Shown here one piece after another: positions 10,541 through 21,039 of a stretch of 64,000 bases of DNA. Every line of letters starts with the position of its first letter. Position 1 is the first letter of the stretch. This DNA is from Diphasiastrum complanatum (taxonomy: Eukaryota > Streptophyta > Lycopodiopsida > Lycopodiales > Lycopodiaceae): assembly GCA_029204225.1 (NCBI GenBank), contig CM055111.1, positions 28,294,340-28,358,339 of the forward strand. The letters run 5' to 3'. The notes under the pieces were generated by a model. The model saw nothing but the letters and a program-made list of their open reading frames with translations, made no database searches and was not told where the DNA came from. A program made the position numbers and the translations under genes.

Positions 10541-10708
10541 ATACATTTGCATTCATGAATTAAATATATATTCATTCAAAAAATTTGCAAGAATGATATA
10601 GTGCCAAAACATTATATTGATTGATTAAAAAAAGAGTACATTGATGAGAGAATAAATTCTCCCTTCATACATTGCCTTCTACAAGGCCTTACATTTAATT
10701 TAGAATCT

Positions 10709-11686
10709 CTACTCATTATCACTTCCTCCGTCCTCGCTTCCTTCATGTTGTAGGTGTACGTTCGTGTCCACATCGTCAAACTCCCCTTCGCTCTTATTCA
10801 CGTTCTCTTCCACATTTTGCTCCTCAATATTTTCAACATTTTCTTCCACATCACGAACGCCTAAATTTGTAGAGCTCCTCTACAAAATAGAATCAAAGAT
10901 TCAATTAAATTGAGATTAAACTTACTTGTAAACCACAAAGGAAACAATCACAAAACAATAAAGGTTAGGAGTTTATGATTGGAAACAATTCATGGGATTC
11001 CATAAAAGCCTTAAGGTCAACATATCCATGATCGTAATCTTGTTTGTACTCCGCGGCGGTCATGTGTCTTCCAAAATCACTAAGCTACATCTAACAAAAA
11101 AACATAGTTTAGCAATACAAAAACATTAACAATCTCACTAGAAAAATAGAATTATAGTGAGAAATATTGCACTTACAAATTGGGCCTCTAGATTGCCCCT
11201 TCCTCCCGATCCCAAGTGACTTTGGCCAGCTCTTCTCATCAATTGTCTTTTGTTTCGAATCCATAGGCATATTGCATTCAAGGCCCAAGTCCTACTAAAA
11301 GCATTGGAGTGAGAGAATTCAGAATATAAAGTCTCTATTATTTTATTTTTGTCTTGAAGCGATTGGGAGGACCAATCGATGATGTAATCTTTACCAAAAT
11401 GTTAAGCAACTAAATCATGCAAACGGGCATGAGCTACATTGCCACACGTATTTATAGCTTCACCACGTGGATTAAGATCATAATACACACTACACGATTC
11501 TTGGGAAGGGGCATCTTCGAAAGCTCTTCTCTCGGATGATTCACCCGAAGAAGATAGCACGAGATTTTTGATTCTATCTCTTTGTTGAGGAGATAGATTC
11601 TCAAACCACTCTTGATCATATTCTTCGGGCTCCTCACGAGCTCTTCTCCTAGATGGTCTCCCACTTGACCTACCACTTGAAGACAT
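10709..11686 (-). pseudogene. Three-exon gene inside the TTATCCACGCG element
   Basis: The model on the minus strand is exon 1 11686-11177, exon 2 11084-10926 and exon 3 10879-10709, with all junctions in phase 0. The donors are GTAAGT-type (GTAAGTGC and GTAAGTTT) and acceptors end TAG. Exon 1 encodes a Ser/Arg-rich start, then a helical, tryptophan-containing basic domain ('DWSSQSLQDKNKI', 'TWALNAICLWIRNKRQ'), which could be DNA-binding. Exon 3 ends in a strongly acidic tail (EENVENIEEQN and SEDGGSDNE) before TAG. In-frame TAA stops at 11402 in exon 1 and near 10961 in exon 2 break it. Intron 2 would be only 46 bp, unusually short for plants. No family is assigned; a TNPA-like accessory protein is a guess from its position. 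Confidence 0.55.
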
Positions 11687-11764
11687 TGTATCAAAAAAAA
11701 ACTTTAAAAGTTAGAAAGTAGTGGAGAATGGGAGTGAAAGAGTAGTGAAGAGTGTTAGATTAGA

Positions 11765-11975
11765 AGAGTAAGCAATGACAAGAAAGCAATAGATCAATAG
11801 TAAGCAAGAGCGAGCAAGATCAATACCAAGAAAGATCAATAGATTAGGAAGAGATTGCAAGCAATAGCAAGAGCAAGATCACTAGCAAGGAAGAGCAAGC
11901 AAGCAAGCAAGATCTATAGAGCTTGGACGAGCAATAGCAAGCAATAGCAAGCAAGAGCACTAAACACTAGTTTAG
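11765..11975. repeat. AGCAAG/AGCAATAGCAAG purine-rich simple repeat
   Basis: Degenerate runs of agcaag, agcaata and agatca cover about 200 bp between the three-exon gene and the right motif cluster. They lie upstream of the gene's start and so could form its 5' leader. Confidence 0.6.
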
Positions 11976-12054
11976 GAAAACCTATAAAACTTGAAAGCAA
12001 AAGAAGAAGAGCAAGAATGCTCACGGAAATGTGGTTTTATTGGCATTCAAGTTT

Positions 12055-12130
12055 CGCATGGATTATCCACGTAGAAGTTATCCACGCGTGGATAATTCAC
12101 GCGATATCCATGCGTGGATGTTCCACATGG
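12055..12130. repeat. Right cluster of GTGGATAATCCACGCG motifs
   Basis: About five variants are packed in 76 bp ('gcatggattatccacg', 'ttatccacgcgtggata', 'gcgatatccatgcgtgg'). They have the same motif and the same back-to-back arrangement as the cluster at 9458-9900. Confidence 0.85.
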
Positions 12131-12139
12131 TCTTTTTTT

Positions 12140-13380
12140 CCTCTCTTCACACATGAGAGGGTCTCCCACATGGGCTTGCATGCTTTAAATGTCATTCATG
12201 CAAGTCATAATCTTTTCTAGATTTTATGAGAACATTTTACTGTGGGATTTGACATAAAATCTTACATAAATATATTTTTTAATATGATGGAACATAAAAA
12301 AATCAATTCAAAGATCATTATGGTAGTATTTAATTGTTAAAACTAGTTTTATATTGTTATCAATTTTATTTTTCTTGAGATTTGACATACAAGACAAAAT
12401 CATGAGATAAAAAATAGTACATATTGTTATTAAACAAGTACTTTGACAAGCTTTTTAGGATTTTATGACATAATATTATGTCAAATCGGTGATGTCATAA
12501 AACATTTAGTTTATTAATAATCTAGGTGTCATAGATTTGATATAATTTGATGAGATAATTATATGGTCAAATAGAAAAATTTTGCTTTTGTCATGTGACC
12601 TCTTAAATGGTTGCATGGGGTCATTTAGATTCATGATCAAAAGCATTTATGTTATATTGAGGACCTTAGTGATATGTGACCTATATGACATATTTTTTTA
12701 ATTGTTGGTGTGTGACCTATATAACCTTATATGAAATCATAGTAATCAGTTGAAATATCATTTAGCATTGTAATAAAGATGTTGATCAATGGTGTGCTAG
12801 CTAGTATATGATTGATTGACATTGTCCAATTGCTCGTCTTTTCTTTTCGATTGGGGAACATCATCTTGCATACAAAGCAACCATAGATAGAAAGGGCGAA
12901 TGCATATTGCTCGTCATGAGATACCATGGCACACTAGGCCAATCCAAAGAAATTTCTCCCTAACTAACTCGAGCCAAGTATTAATTAATCAAATGAGTGA
13001 TTGAGTGGGCAATGAATCAATTGAGTACATGACTGATTTTTTGATTTTGATCATTCCATTTTGAAAGAAAGATTGAGTGAGATCATCACTCATCTTGGAC
13101 AAGAGTTCAAACTGAAAGCTTCGAACATTGACTGCTATGTGGTCTTTAAATTAGTTGAGATAGGCCTGCGCGCACTATCTACTGATGTCTAACATTTGTC
13201 AGTATGAACCTCATTTTGATTGCTCGTCATGTGTTGCCCCACCCAAGCAATTTTCTTGATAGCAATGTTACTAGAATATTAGATTTTCATTAAGCATAAC
13301 TAGAATATACATGGATCAAATTTTGGCATGTCTTTAGCAAATTTTATTATATTTGTTCGGTACATATGGTCTCATAATGA
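12140..13380. other. No gene recognised
   Basis: AT-rich sequence. A 66-codon minus-strand frame (12927-12727) has no recognisable features. No RNA gene or repeat array was seen. Confidence 0.5.
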
Positions 13381-13386
13381 TTACTT

Positions 13387-13575
13387 ATGATGTGGTATAG
13401 AGTAGCTGGCTATAGTGTGTATATGTCATCGATGATGTCATCATCATCAGATAGCGATTCATCTCACGATCGCAACAACAGATATATATTGTTGTTGATA
13501 TTGACATCAATTGCACTTTATTTGTTATTTAAATATGATTGTATAATTTTTCTTGCAAATTTATTCTTACAATGA
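13387..13575 (+). CDS. Small hypothetical protein with one membrane-like segment
   Basis: A 62-codon frame has a Ser/Asp-rich N-terminal half (SSSSDSDSSHD) followed by a continuous hydrophobic stretch (ILLLILTSIALYLLF, about residues 33-47) that could span a membrane. There is no homology I recognise. It lies upstream of another short coherent frame and of the SET and TNP2 coding regions, so it may be a 5' remnant of the same mobile element. It may equally be a chance frame. Confidence 0.25.
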   Translation: MMWYRVAGYSVYMSSMMSSSSDSDSSHDRNNRYILLLILTSIALYLLFKYDCIIFLANLFLQ

Positions 13576-13590
13576 CATTTGATTAGAATT

Positions 13591-13737
13591 ATGAATTCTA
13601 GGGAAATTATCATACCTCCACATGATTTAGAGAAAGAAAAAAGAATTGAGCTCTATCACAGAAAAAAGGAACAAGCAAGACTAAAGTACAATGAACAACT
13701 ATTGATTGGTTCATCTTCAAGCTCTTCCATCAGTTAA
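13591..13737 (+). CDS. Small hypothetical charged peptide
   Basis: A 48-residue frame starts MNSREIII, has a central basic/acidic helix-prone stretch (LEKEKRIELYHRKKEQARLK) and ends in a Ser-rich tail. It begins 15 bp after the preceding short frame ends. There is no recognised family. The composition looks more coding-like than random AT-rich sequence, but nothing confirms expression. Confidence 0.25.
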   Translation: MNSREIIIPPHDLEKEKRIELYHRKKEQARLKYNEQLLIGSSSSSSIS

Positions 13738-13740
13738 GGA

Positions 13741-13826
13741 AAAATCCAAATAGAATGATTAGATGAAGTTAATTTCTCACTTGCTTCTAAAAGAAAAAAT
13801 CCAAATAGAATGATTAGATGTAGTTA
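13741..13826. repeat. Pair of 29-bp direct repeats
   Basis: 'aaaatccaaatagaatg' plus 'attagatgaagttaat' near 13741-13772 recurs with one mismatch near 13796-13828. This is a simple local duplication. Confidence 0.75.
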
Positions 13827-13871
13827 ATCTTGATTTCCATATCCAATCACCCATAATAGACTCATTCATGT

Positions 13872-14032
<161 letters not shown>

Positions 14033-14188
14033 ATACATCTAATATTTTCAACTTTTGTAGAAGAAGGAACATAAGTTGGTTTCAAGGAAAAGAGTTGCAA
14101 GAGAGATCAAGAATATTATTGATAGGATAAATCACATGAATATTGATTTTGGATCATCATTGGCCTTAGATGATGTGATGATGACCCC

Positions 14189-15088
14189 TTGCATGATATA
14201 ATTAGTTCATCAATACCTTGTGATTCAATCCATGTCTCCAAATCTCTAGAACGTTCTTACCACCCAACCACACCTATCCTAGATGTTGCACATGAGCCCT
14301 CCACGATACTCCACGTGGATTCCACAAACTTGACCACCCCTTTAAAAAAAAGAGAACACGTCTTGGATGTATTATGACTAGTTTGAAAGATAATTGCAAA
14401 TTACTACGCACTATTGATGTGTTAAAAGACATTCTAGGTTCTTTGTCTAACCTTCCTCTTCCACCTAGCTTGCAACCATTAGTAAAAACTTTCATTAGAA
14501 GTAGATATTTGTGTTGGCCACTCCAATCACCATTATCATTAAATGGAACACCATTGACGTATTGGGGTCGAAATGTACATGATCATGCCTAGTGAACACT
14601 TTCCTGAGGCTGTTTTGGGCCTTTTTGCATTGAGTAGTATTGAGGTCCCTCTAAATAATGTTGTGACATTGATGCCATATGCAGGACCTCAATACAATTG
14701 GGATGATTGGCATGCTTTGTGTCGTCACCAATGGAGGATGCAAGTATATGGCTTGAATTCAAATGCTTGTTCTTTAGAGGAGCAACGCATGCAAGGAGGC
14801 AACATCTCAAGGGCAAATCGTACATACATTGATGGACATCTAGATGTGCATGGAAACATTGCTACATATATAAATAGTTCCATTGGCCACCCTCTATTGA
14901 AGAATTGCCATTTTGAAGAACGCACCAATGGAAAAGAAGAATATTTTACTAGGAATGTAAAGGGCACTTATGTAATGGTCTGTGCCACTAGATCTATCAG
15001 GTTTGGGGAGGAATTGTTCATCAAGTATAGTTTCGACCATACTTTACCCAAATGTTTGCAAAAGACTAAGTCAAATGTGAAGATTTAA
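14189..15088 (+). pseudogene. SET-domain protein (histone-methyltransferase-like), probably captured
   Basis: The frame 14573-15088 (171 residues) carries SET-fold landmarks in order: 'VLGLFA' (14-19), 'MPYAG' (34-38), 'YIDG' (85-88), 'GNIATYINSS' (94-103) in the place of the substrate-pocket motif, 'NC' (111-112), and 'IRFGEELFIKY' (142-152) with the terminal Tyr. SET domains transfer methyl groups from S-adenosylmethionine to lysine. Two upstream frames (14189-14377, 14374-14592) overlap it in other frames and may be its N-terminal part, separated by frameshifts. Post-SET cysteines are not visible. The gene ends 600 bp before a TNP2 transposase pseudogene on the same strand, so it may be cargo of that transposon. 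Function in this copy is unproven. Confidence 0.5.
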
Positions 15089-15530
15089 ATTTTGTTGCAT
15101 ATGAACAAGTATAGTTTCAACCGTCCTCTATCCAAATGTTTGCAAAAGACAGTAAGTCAAATGCGAAGATTTAAATTTTATTGATATGCAGAGATGTATA
15201 ATCCATGCATCTTGATTGTGTTTGGTTTGTGTCATTAAATATGTCAGATGTTAGGAGCATTATTCATCAAGCATTATTTGTCATTTGCCTAGATGTTTAC
15301 ATAAGATAATAAGTGAAAGCTAATGAATGTGAAGTTTATAAATATGTAAATGTGTATAAGCATGCAATTCTTTGAGTTGATTGAATGTTAACAAGTTGAA
15401 AAGAAAAATGGTCTAATAGATACATTGGTATGTTCATACTTTTTAAACAAAGAGGTAATTTATATTCATATGCAACATTTAGATCTATCAAGTATTGGGA
15501 GGAAATGTTTATCAAGCATTGTTTCAACCT
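15025..15530 (+). repeat. Decayed tandem copies of the SET-domain 3' end
   Basis: The SET tail (from 'atcaagtatagtttc' to 'gaagattta', 15019-15092) is repeated at 15104-15180. It recurs more weakly at about 15256-15345, and as 'agatctatcaagtattggg' to 'tttcaacc' at about 15480-15530. This gives at least three degenerate copies of the last codons and 3' flank of the SET gene in direct orientation. Confidence 0.65.
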
Positions 15531-16024
15531 ACTTCTTGTTATTTTGGTATATAAAATTCTTCATCCTCATTTAGCGTTGGAGACAATAATCCTCGTAATG
15601 GTCGACGTAGACGACGAATGTCATACAACGGTCCTCATATAAAGCAATTACCTCGTCGTCTATGTCAAGGCTTAAAAGAGATGATGGAAATTGATGAGCG
15701 CATTATGGCAAGAGATTAATGCATCTGAATCTAGCTCATCTAGATCTACTTCTTCGCAAACAAGTTCCAACGATGAAAATGAGCTTCCAATGAATGATGA
15801 ATTTGAAGTCATGGGAGACATGTTGGATAATATGTATGAGAAGAATAGTGCAGCTAGACACAATGAACAAGATGAGGAGGCACTTTTTTCTAAAGAAAAA
15901 AAGAAATTGCGAGAAGAATCAAAGGTCGCATTGTATCCTGAAGCAAAGACATCTCGTTTGTCGACTTCTCTACTTCTATTAAATCTTCATGCCAAATATA
16001 GATGGAGTGACCAAAGCCTCACAT

Positions 16025-16139
16025 CATTATTTGAGTAAACCCAACGGGGTTGGCTCAACTGGTTAGCTTGGCATCCAAAGTTTCTTTGGTCCCAGGTTCG
16101 AGCCTCCCCTTGGAAACCAAGAAGCATTATTTGAGTAAA
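16025..16139 (+). mobile_element. tRNA-derived SINE-like insertion with 15-bp target duplication
   Basis: An 85-bp insert (16040-16124) contains an A-box-like TGGCTCAACTGGTTAG (16051-16066) and a B-box-like GGTTCGAGCCT (16095-16105), the internal RNA polymerase III promoter of tRNA-derived SINEs. It is flanked by perfect 15-bp direct repeats, CATTATTTGAGTAAA, at 16025-16039 and 16125-16139. That signature indicates LINE-mediated retroposition. The body is short for a SINE, so it may be 3'-truncated or a retroposed tRNA-like RNA. It sits on an exon-intron border of the TNP2 pseudogene. Confidence 0.85.
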
Positions 16140-16238
16140 AAAAATTTCATCTACTTGTCATTTTTGCTTTGAAACAAAATTTACCATTTGGACATCTAGT
16201 GATAATTTTTTTACAATGACTTCTTTTGTCATGTATAG
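16035..16238 (+). other. TNP2 intron containing the SINE, with duplicated splice donor
   Basis: The original intron would be 16135-16238 (donor GA|GTAAA, acceptor TGTATAG). The target duplication placed a second identical exon end and donor at 16035. Splicing from 16035 makes the SINE fully intronic and joins '..TTATTTGA' to 'ACTATTGAAA' in frame, restoring the conserved FELLK-type TNP2 sequence. Confidence 0.75.
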
Positions 16239-18139
16239 ACTATTGAAAAACAAAATTCTCCCAGAAGGGAATGTCATGCCTGAGACAAGAGATGAGGCAC
16301 AAAAGATGTTGTCTAACATCGGGATGGACTACAAGCAATATCATGCATGTCCAAAAGATTGTATTTTATATCGAGGAAGGTACGAATCACTCAAGAAATG
16401 TCCCATTTGTGATACTCCTCGATATAGAGATGATTTGCAAGGGGCAACCATTCCGTGCAAAGTTTTACGACATTTTTCAGTAATTCCACGATTGCAACGT
16501 TTATTTCATTGTAAATCTCTTGCACAACTTATCGATTGGCATGCACACCATACCTCTACGGATGGGATGATGATTCAGATTCACCTGCATGGAAACACAT
16601 CAACAAAGAGTATCCAAGCTTTGCCAATGAGTCAAAAAATGTGAGATTTGGTCTTGCAACAGATGATGTGAACCCCTTTGGTGTACAAACAACTAGTGGT
16701 CCATTTGGCCTATTTTCTTGGTAAATTATAATATTCCTCCTTGATTGAGTACAAAAAGGGACACATTATGTTGGCACTTCTAATTCTTGGCCAACACAAG
16801 GTTAAGAACATGGATGTGTATCTTGAGCTTCTTATTGACGAGTTGGAAGATTTGTGGAAGGGGATAAAAAAATATGACATTTCGCACCCCTTACATGAGA
16901 AGGAGTTTATATTACATGCCATTGTAATGTGGACAATGCATGATTATCCAGGATTAGGTGAATGCTCAAGTAATCATTCAAACAATGTCTATCTTGTGTA
17001 CATAGGAGTTTGTTTACAGTTACATACAACTAGTAATTCCTGGCATTTACATGATATACTACAATGGCTAGAATTATTCTTTGACATATACTTTTTTAAT
17101 AGTGATTGATAGTATCCATTTGTTGGGTAGGCTTTCAAACGGCTGGAAAAAATGCTTATATTTGTGCAGGCCAAATCTTGTGGGAAGATACTCTTGTAGT
17201 CTCAAAAAAGTGGTTTATGAAAATCATTGTAAGTACTTGCATGAAGGCCATCCATTCAAAGACACTCATAGAAGACATTTTGGAGGAAGAGTTGAGAGAG
17301 AGAGATGCCTCCAAATAGGATGTCTGTGGAAGATTGGTTTAAACTATGGGAGGAATTTCAAGCAAAGCCAATCCATGGTTTGAAAAGGTTATCTATATTT
17401 CATCGTTTGGAATATTGGAATAACCTTTTGATTAATCACCTACTTGATCCCATGCACATATTTAAAAATGTGAGTGAATATATTTGGAAACACTTGATTG
17501 GTGAAAAAGATACCATTGCTGCAAGGCACGATCTAAAAGAATCAAACACCAAAAAAGAATATTGGATAAAGGATGGTGAAGATCATGCTCCAAAAGTACC
17601 TTGGACATTCACTAAGGAGGAGCTTAACCATGTGCACTCCATTATTCATGACATGAGAACACCAACTAGTTTTGCCCATTCTCTACGGTCATCATTCACA
17701 GTGGATGGAAAGTTGTAAGGTCTCAAATCTCATGATTGGCTAAAGATGATTCAATTCATCTATCCATTGTCAATTCACAGGTGCTTGTCAAAAGATATTT
17801 GTGAGACCATATACAAACTATCAATCATTGTCAGGTATTTACATGTACTTGGTGCATTCTTTTATTTAGTATTTATTGATTGGAAATTCAAATAGACATA
17901 AAATGGATTGAATATGTTGCAGATGGATGTGTTCAAAAGAAATTCGTGATCTGGATCTTCGCAAGAGACATGAGGATATGGTGGAGATTGTGTGCATGTT
18001 TGAGAGATATTTTTTGACTTCCATCATGGACTCGCAAGTGCATTTATTGGTGCACTTGGTTGAAGAAGTTTCTATTGCTGGTCCAGTGCACACTAGGTAT
18101 AAGTGCATAAATTTTCTTTTGCATATGTATTTAAACTAA

Positions 18140-18940
18140 ATCAATTGATAGTTAGAAACATTGTTTGTCAATACTTTAAAAAAAAACTAGCGAAAGATAC
18201 TAATTGTATTCTAAATACATAAGGATTTCACCATTTCAATTTGATGATAGTACCACAAGTCAATCATTATACACAAAAAAAAAATAGTTGGTAGCTTTCT
18301 AAAAATCGTTTCACATTAGAAACCAATTTTGCAAGTTTTAACATGGTAAACAGAGAAGATGTTATCCTCAACTCAATGAAATGGTCATAATATACCAACC
18401 ATCTTGTGGAAATAAAAAGTAGAAACCAATGCATATTCAAAAGCATCAACATATGATCATATCACAAGGCATTTTTCTTCACTCAATTTGTTAAATAGTA
18501 AAGATCACCAACTGGCATTCTATTCATCAGTTTTTTGCATTCTTATGTTTTATCTCATTCATCTCACTGACCTATTATAATATTGAGCTTAGTAATTAGG
18601 CCTACAATATAGATATTGATAAATTGCAAGACCTACATGGACAACTAATGTTAAATTTCACACGTGTGGGACACCTCAAAAGTGTGATTGATCTCCTAAG
18701 ATGTTGGTGATGTTGGAAAGAGGTGATAGCAATAATGACAAGTTGAAGCTTGTGAATGACTTATTGAGCGTAGCGAAATGAGCCTGCTTTTCGAATGCAT
18801 GACTACACCTATCAATATTGAACAAAACACAATGACAAGAGTCACGTTCAATCTTTTAGCAACTAACTTTGAAATCATTAAAGCTAAAATAATTACGTAG
18901 CCAAACAATGAAGAATTGAATTATTAGACAAAAGTAATAT
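18140..18940. other. No gene recognised
   Basis: AT-rich sequence after the TNP2 pseudogene. A CACACGTGTG palindrome lies at 18659-18668. There is no coding or RNA gene signal. Confidence 0.5.
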
Positions 18941-18949
18941 GAGATCATG

Positions 18950-19345
18950 GAGATTCTGGCATAATATTGAATGCAATAAAGGATAGATTGATTCAGCAAA
19001 ATGATGAGCACAAGACAACTACGGATAAAAACCACGTACTCTAAGCTATCTCTGAAAAACTTTGTCTGATTGGCACTTCCATTGATAAACAGGAAGTGCT
19101 AATTATAAAACTCTAAAAGAACTGAGCTAGAATGCTTAAGAGTGTTCAAGCTTGAAAGCTTGAGAGAGCTACTACGTTATTATTCAAACTAATAGAAGTA
19201 TGATCAGCTATTTATAATAAGCAAATGCGGCTAGTCTAGTAGGCCAATTGATTAGGTCATAGATCATAATGGCCAATTGGCCATAGTGAGCTGGCATCTA
19301 TCCAGTTAGTACTTCTTGGAGAATAATCCAACATTCCCCCTTAAT
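18950..19345 (-). repeat. Probable 3' LTR end of another LTR retrotransposon
   Basis: On the minus strand a polypurine run (TTAAGGGGGAA, 19334-19344) is followed by TGTTGGATTATTCTCC (from 19333 downward), a typical polypurine tract to LTR transition. A TATA-like 'ttataaatagc' lies near 19205-19215 in the expected promoter position. The far end of the LTR and any target duplication were not found, and 19346-19480 may encode a few residues of the pol C-terminus. Confidence 0.5.
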
Positions 19346-19559
19346 CTGAATCCATGAATGCTTTGACCTTCAAACTTAGTTTTGCACAAAATTTCTTGTG
19401 TGCATCCAAGCTTATCTTTGGAATCAACGACCACCCCTGATGCAACTAATGGGATGTTGGGATCTCGGGTTGAACTGGAGATGAAGGCCGGATAGAGCCG
19501 ACTTGGCAGCCGTAGCTACTGCTACTTACTACGGCCTAATTCTCTTCCAAGTCCTAGAT

Positions 19560-20502
19560 TGTTTCTGATGATTTGTTGTAAAATTAAACTTGTAAACAGA
19601 AGATAATGTTGAGTAAAACAACAGTGGAAAGTTATCCACTGCTAGCATGCATTCCAATATTGTAGATCATACACATTACAAAACATAGCATTACGAAGAT
19701 CGCTTCTATTATTAGAACTAAATTTACAATATTTTCTTTAGCGCTGTCTGTTTCCCAGATCAGCGCATTGGCGTAAGAGAGGTGTTCTCTCGCACGAGCA
19801 ATATGACTAGCTATTGCTAATCTGTAAACTCTATCTCAAACTTTTTATAGTTCTGTCTATTCTATGTCCGTGACTGTATCAGTTTGTGTATGTGATCCCC
19901 TTCGTGATCTATTTTTATGTGATCAATGTAGGAAACTAATTAAGTTAAAGCTCTAATCAAAAGAAATACATTAGGCTTAATCAAAGTTGATTCTAGTTTC
20001 CTGTCACTGTCCTCTGTGCATCAGCTGCTTTTTGCCCATCACTTCACGCTGCAGACCTTCGCATTTTGCTAAAAGACATCTTCACGATTTTAAGGACAGT
20101 GTCGCATTTTTAAGGGCATCTTCACTTTTATCAGGAAGGCATTTGGCAACAGTGTCACTTTTTTTTTTGAAGGGCAAAAAAGTGCAACATTGACGCTTTT
20201 TTTTTAAGTGAAAATGCGACAGTAGGCTAGAAAATATCTCTAAGGCATTTGGAGATAGTGTGGCTTTTTTCCCAAATGTGAAAAATGCGACAGTGTCGGG
20301 ACAGTTGGCCAGAATTATTTTCTAAATATTTTTTACTTAGTGATGCATTTTTCTCATGATCCAAAAATGCGAACTGTGAGACAAAACAATTGAAAAATGC
20401 AAATTGTGCGAAACTTAGTTCAAAATGCAACAGTCAAGAAAAACAGCAAGAAAAAACTAAGAAAAATACTAAGGCTTTGAAGGATAGAAACTCTTGGTTT
20501 CT
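19560..20502 (-). repeat. Cop2 3' LTR (inner end defined, outer end approximate)
   Basis: On the minus strand it starts TGAAGAAACCAAGAG next to the polypurine tract (GAGGGAGC, about 20503-20512). The 'cagcgcattggcgtaagag' block near 19760 matches the corresponding part of the Cop1 LTR. The low-coordinate end could not be fixed for lack of a second LTR. Confidence 0.55.
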
Positions 20503-21014
20503 TCAGCTCCCTCTCAAAGCTGGTATTTTTTTTATTCCTAGGCTTGCATGCTGCTTCTCAAAAATTGCCTTGTCAAGAGGCTTTGTGATTATATCAGCCA
20601 CCATTTGTTTCATTGGAACAAACTCGGTCTTCAGCCTGTTTTTCTCAACCAGATTTCTTATTGAATGATATCTAATAGCAATGTGTTTCATCCTAGAATG
20701 AAACATATGGCAGATGTGTTATCCATGAATAGTAGCAGCGGCTCGTTGGAGTCCTCTCTCAGTCCGTCAAGGAACTGTTTGAGCCATGTAAGCTCGTTTG
20801 CCATCTTGGCTATTGCAATATACTCTGCTTCATAGGATGATTGCGCAGTTATGGTTTGCCTCCTATTGACCCATATCACAGTTGCACCGGCTACTATTGT
20901 GCATCCTCCCAAGATGCTTTTGCAGTCATCTTCTAGGGACGCCCAGCTTGCATCACTATAGGATTTGATCTGGAATCCTTCATGATGAGAGAAACACAGC
21001 CCATAATCCTTCAT
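20503..21014 (-). pseudogene. Cop2 RNase H (broken)
   Basis: Two overlapping minus-strand pieces (21014-20688 and 20706-20503) encode 'YSDASWASLEDD', 'SSYEAEY', 'MDNTSAI' and 'HSRMKHIAIRYH', the Copia RNase H. The Asp, Glu and Asp catalytic positions are visible. A short deletion at about 20700 removes the segment equivalent to HLTKDP and shifts the frame. Confidence 0.85.
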
Positions 21015-21039
21015 CTCTTGAAGGTATTGCAGAATTCTT

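Larger units (their letters stand above)
9458..12130 (-). mobile_element. Candidate DNA transposon with palindromic TTATCCACGCG repeats
   Basis: Two clusters of the same short palindromic motif (9458-9900 and 12055-12130) bracket about 2.1 kb that contains one spliced, broken gene on the minus strand. Multiple subterminal copies of a short motif in both orientations around a gene is the layout of CACTA, hAT or MULE-type DNA transposons, where such motifs bind the element's own DNA-binding protein. I could not find terminal inverted repeats or a target duplication, so the outer limits given are only those of the motif clusters. The superfamily is not assigned. Confidence 0.45.
15566..18098 (+). 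pseudogene. CACTA-type TNP2 transposase pseudogene with introns
   Basis: The order of TNP2-family blocks is conserved. A Ser/acidic N-terminal region (15691-15900) leads to 'YPEAKTSRL', then 'HACPKDCILYRGRYESLKKCPICDTPRY' (about 16342-16430), 'VLRHFSVIPRLQRLF', and 'YPSFANESKNVRFGLATD' with 'NPFG'. 'HIMLALLILG' and 'AIVMWTMHDYPG' (16750-16960) follow, then 'GRYSCSLKKVVYENHCKYL' (17190-17240), 'HLLDPMHIFKNV', and the DUF4218-like end (17725-18098). Introns with GT-AG ends are visible at 16035-16238 and 17835-17922, both keeping the frame. Frameshifts near 16570 and 16740, and stops near 16735 and at 17716, disable it. Coding stops at a donor-like GTATAAG after 18098; the 3' end is missing. TNP2 cuts and rejoins CACTA element ends. 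Confidence 0.85.

Noticed and set aside
12727-12927. 66-codon minus-strand frame as a small gene
   Set aside because: No recognisable domain, no supporting context, and its length is within chance expectation for AT-rich sequence.
16040-16124. Functional tRNA gene
   Set aside because: A and B boxes are present, but no convincing acceptor stem or anticodon arm can be formed, and perfect 15-bp direct repeats flank it, which indicates a retroposed copy.
18700-19345. Complete LTR retrotransposon ending at 19333
   Set aside because: Only a polypurine-to-LTR transition and a TATA-like site are visible; no primer site, second LTR or target duplication was found.
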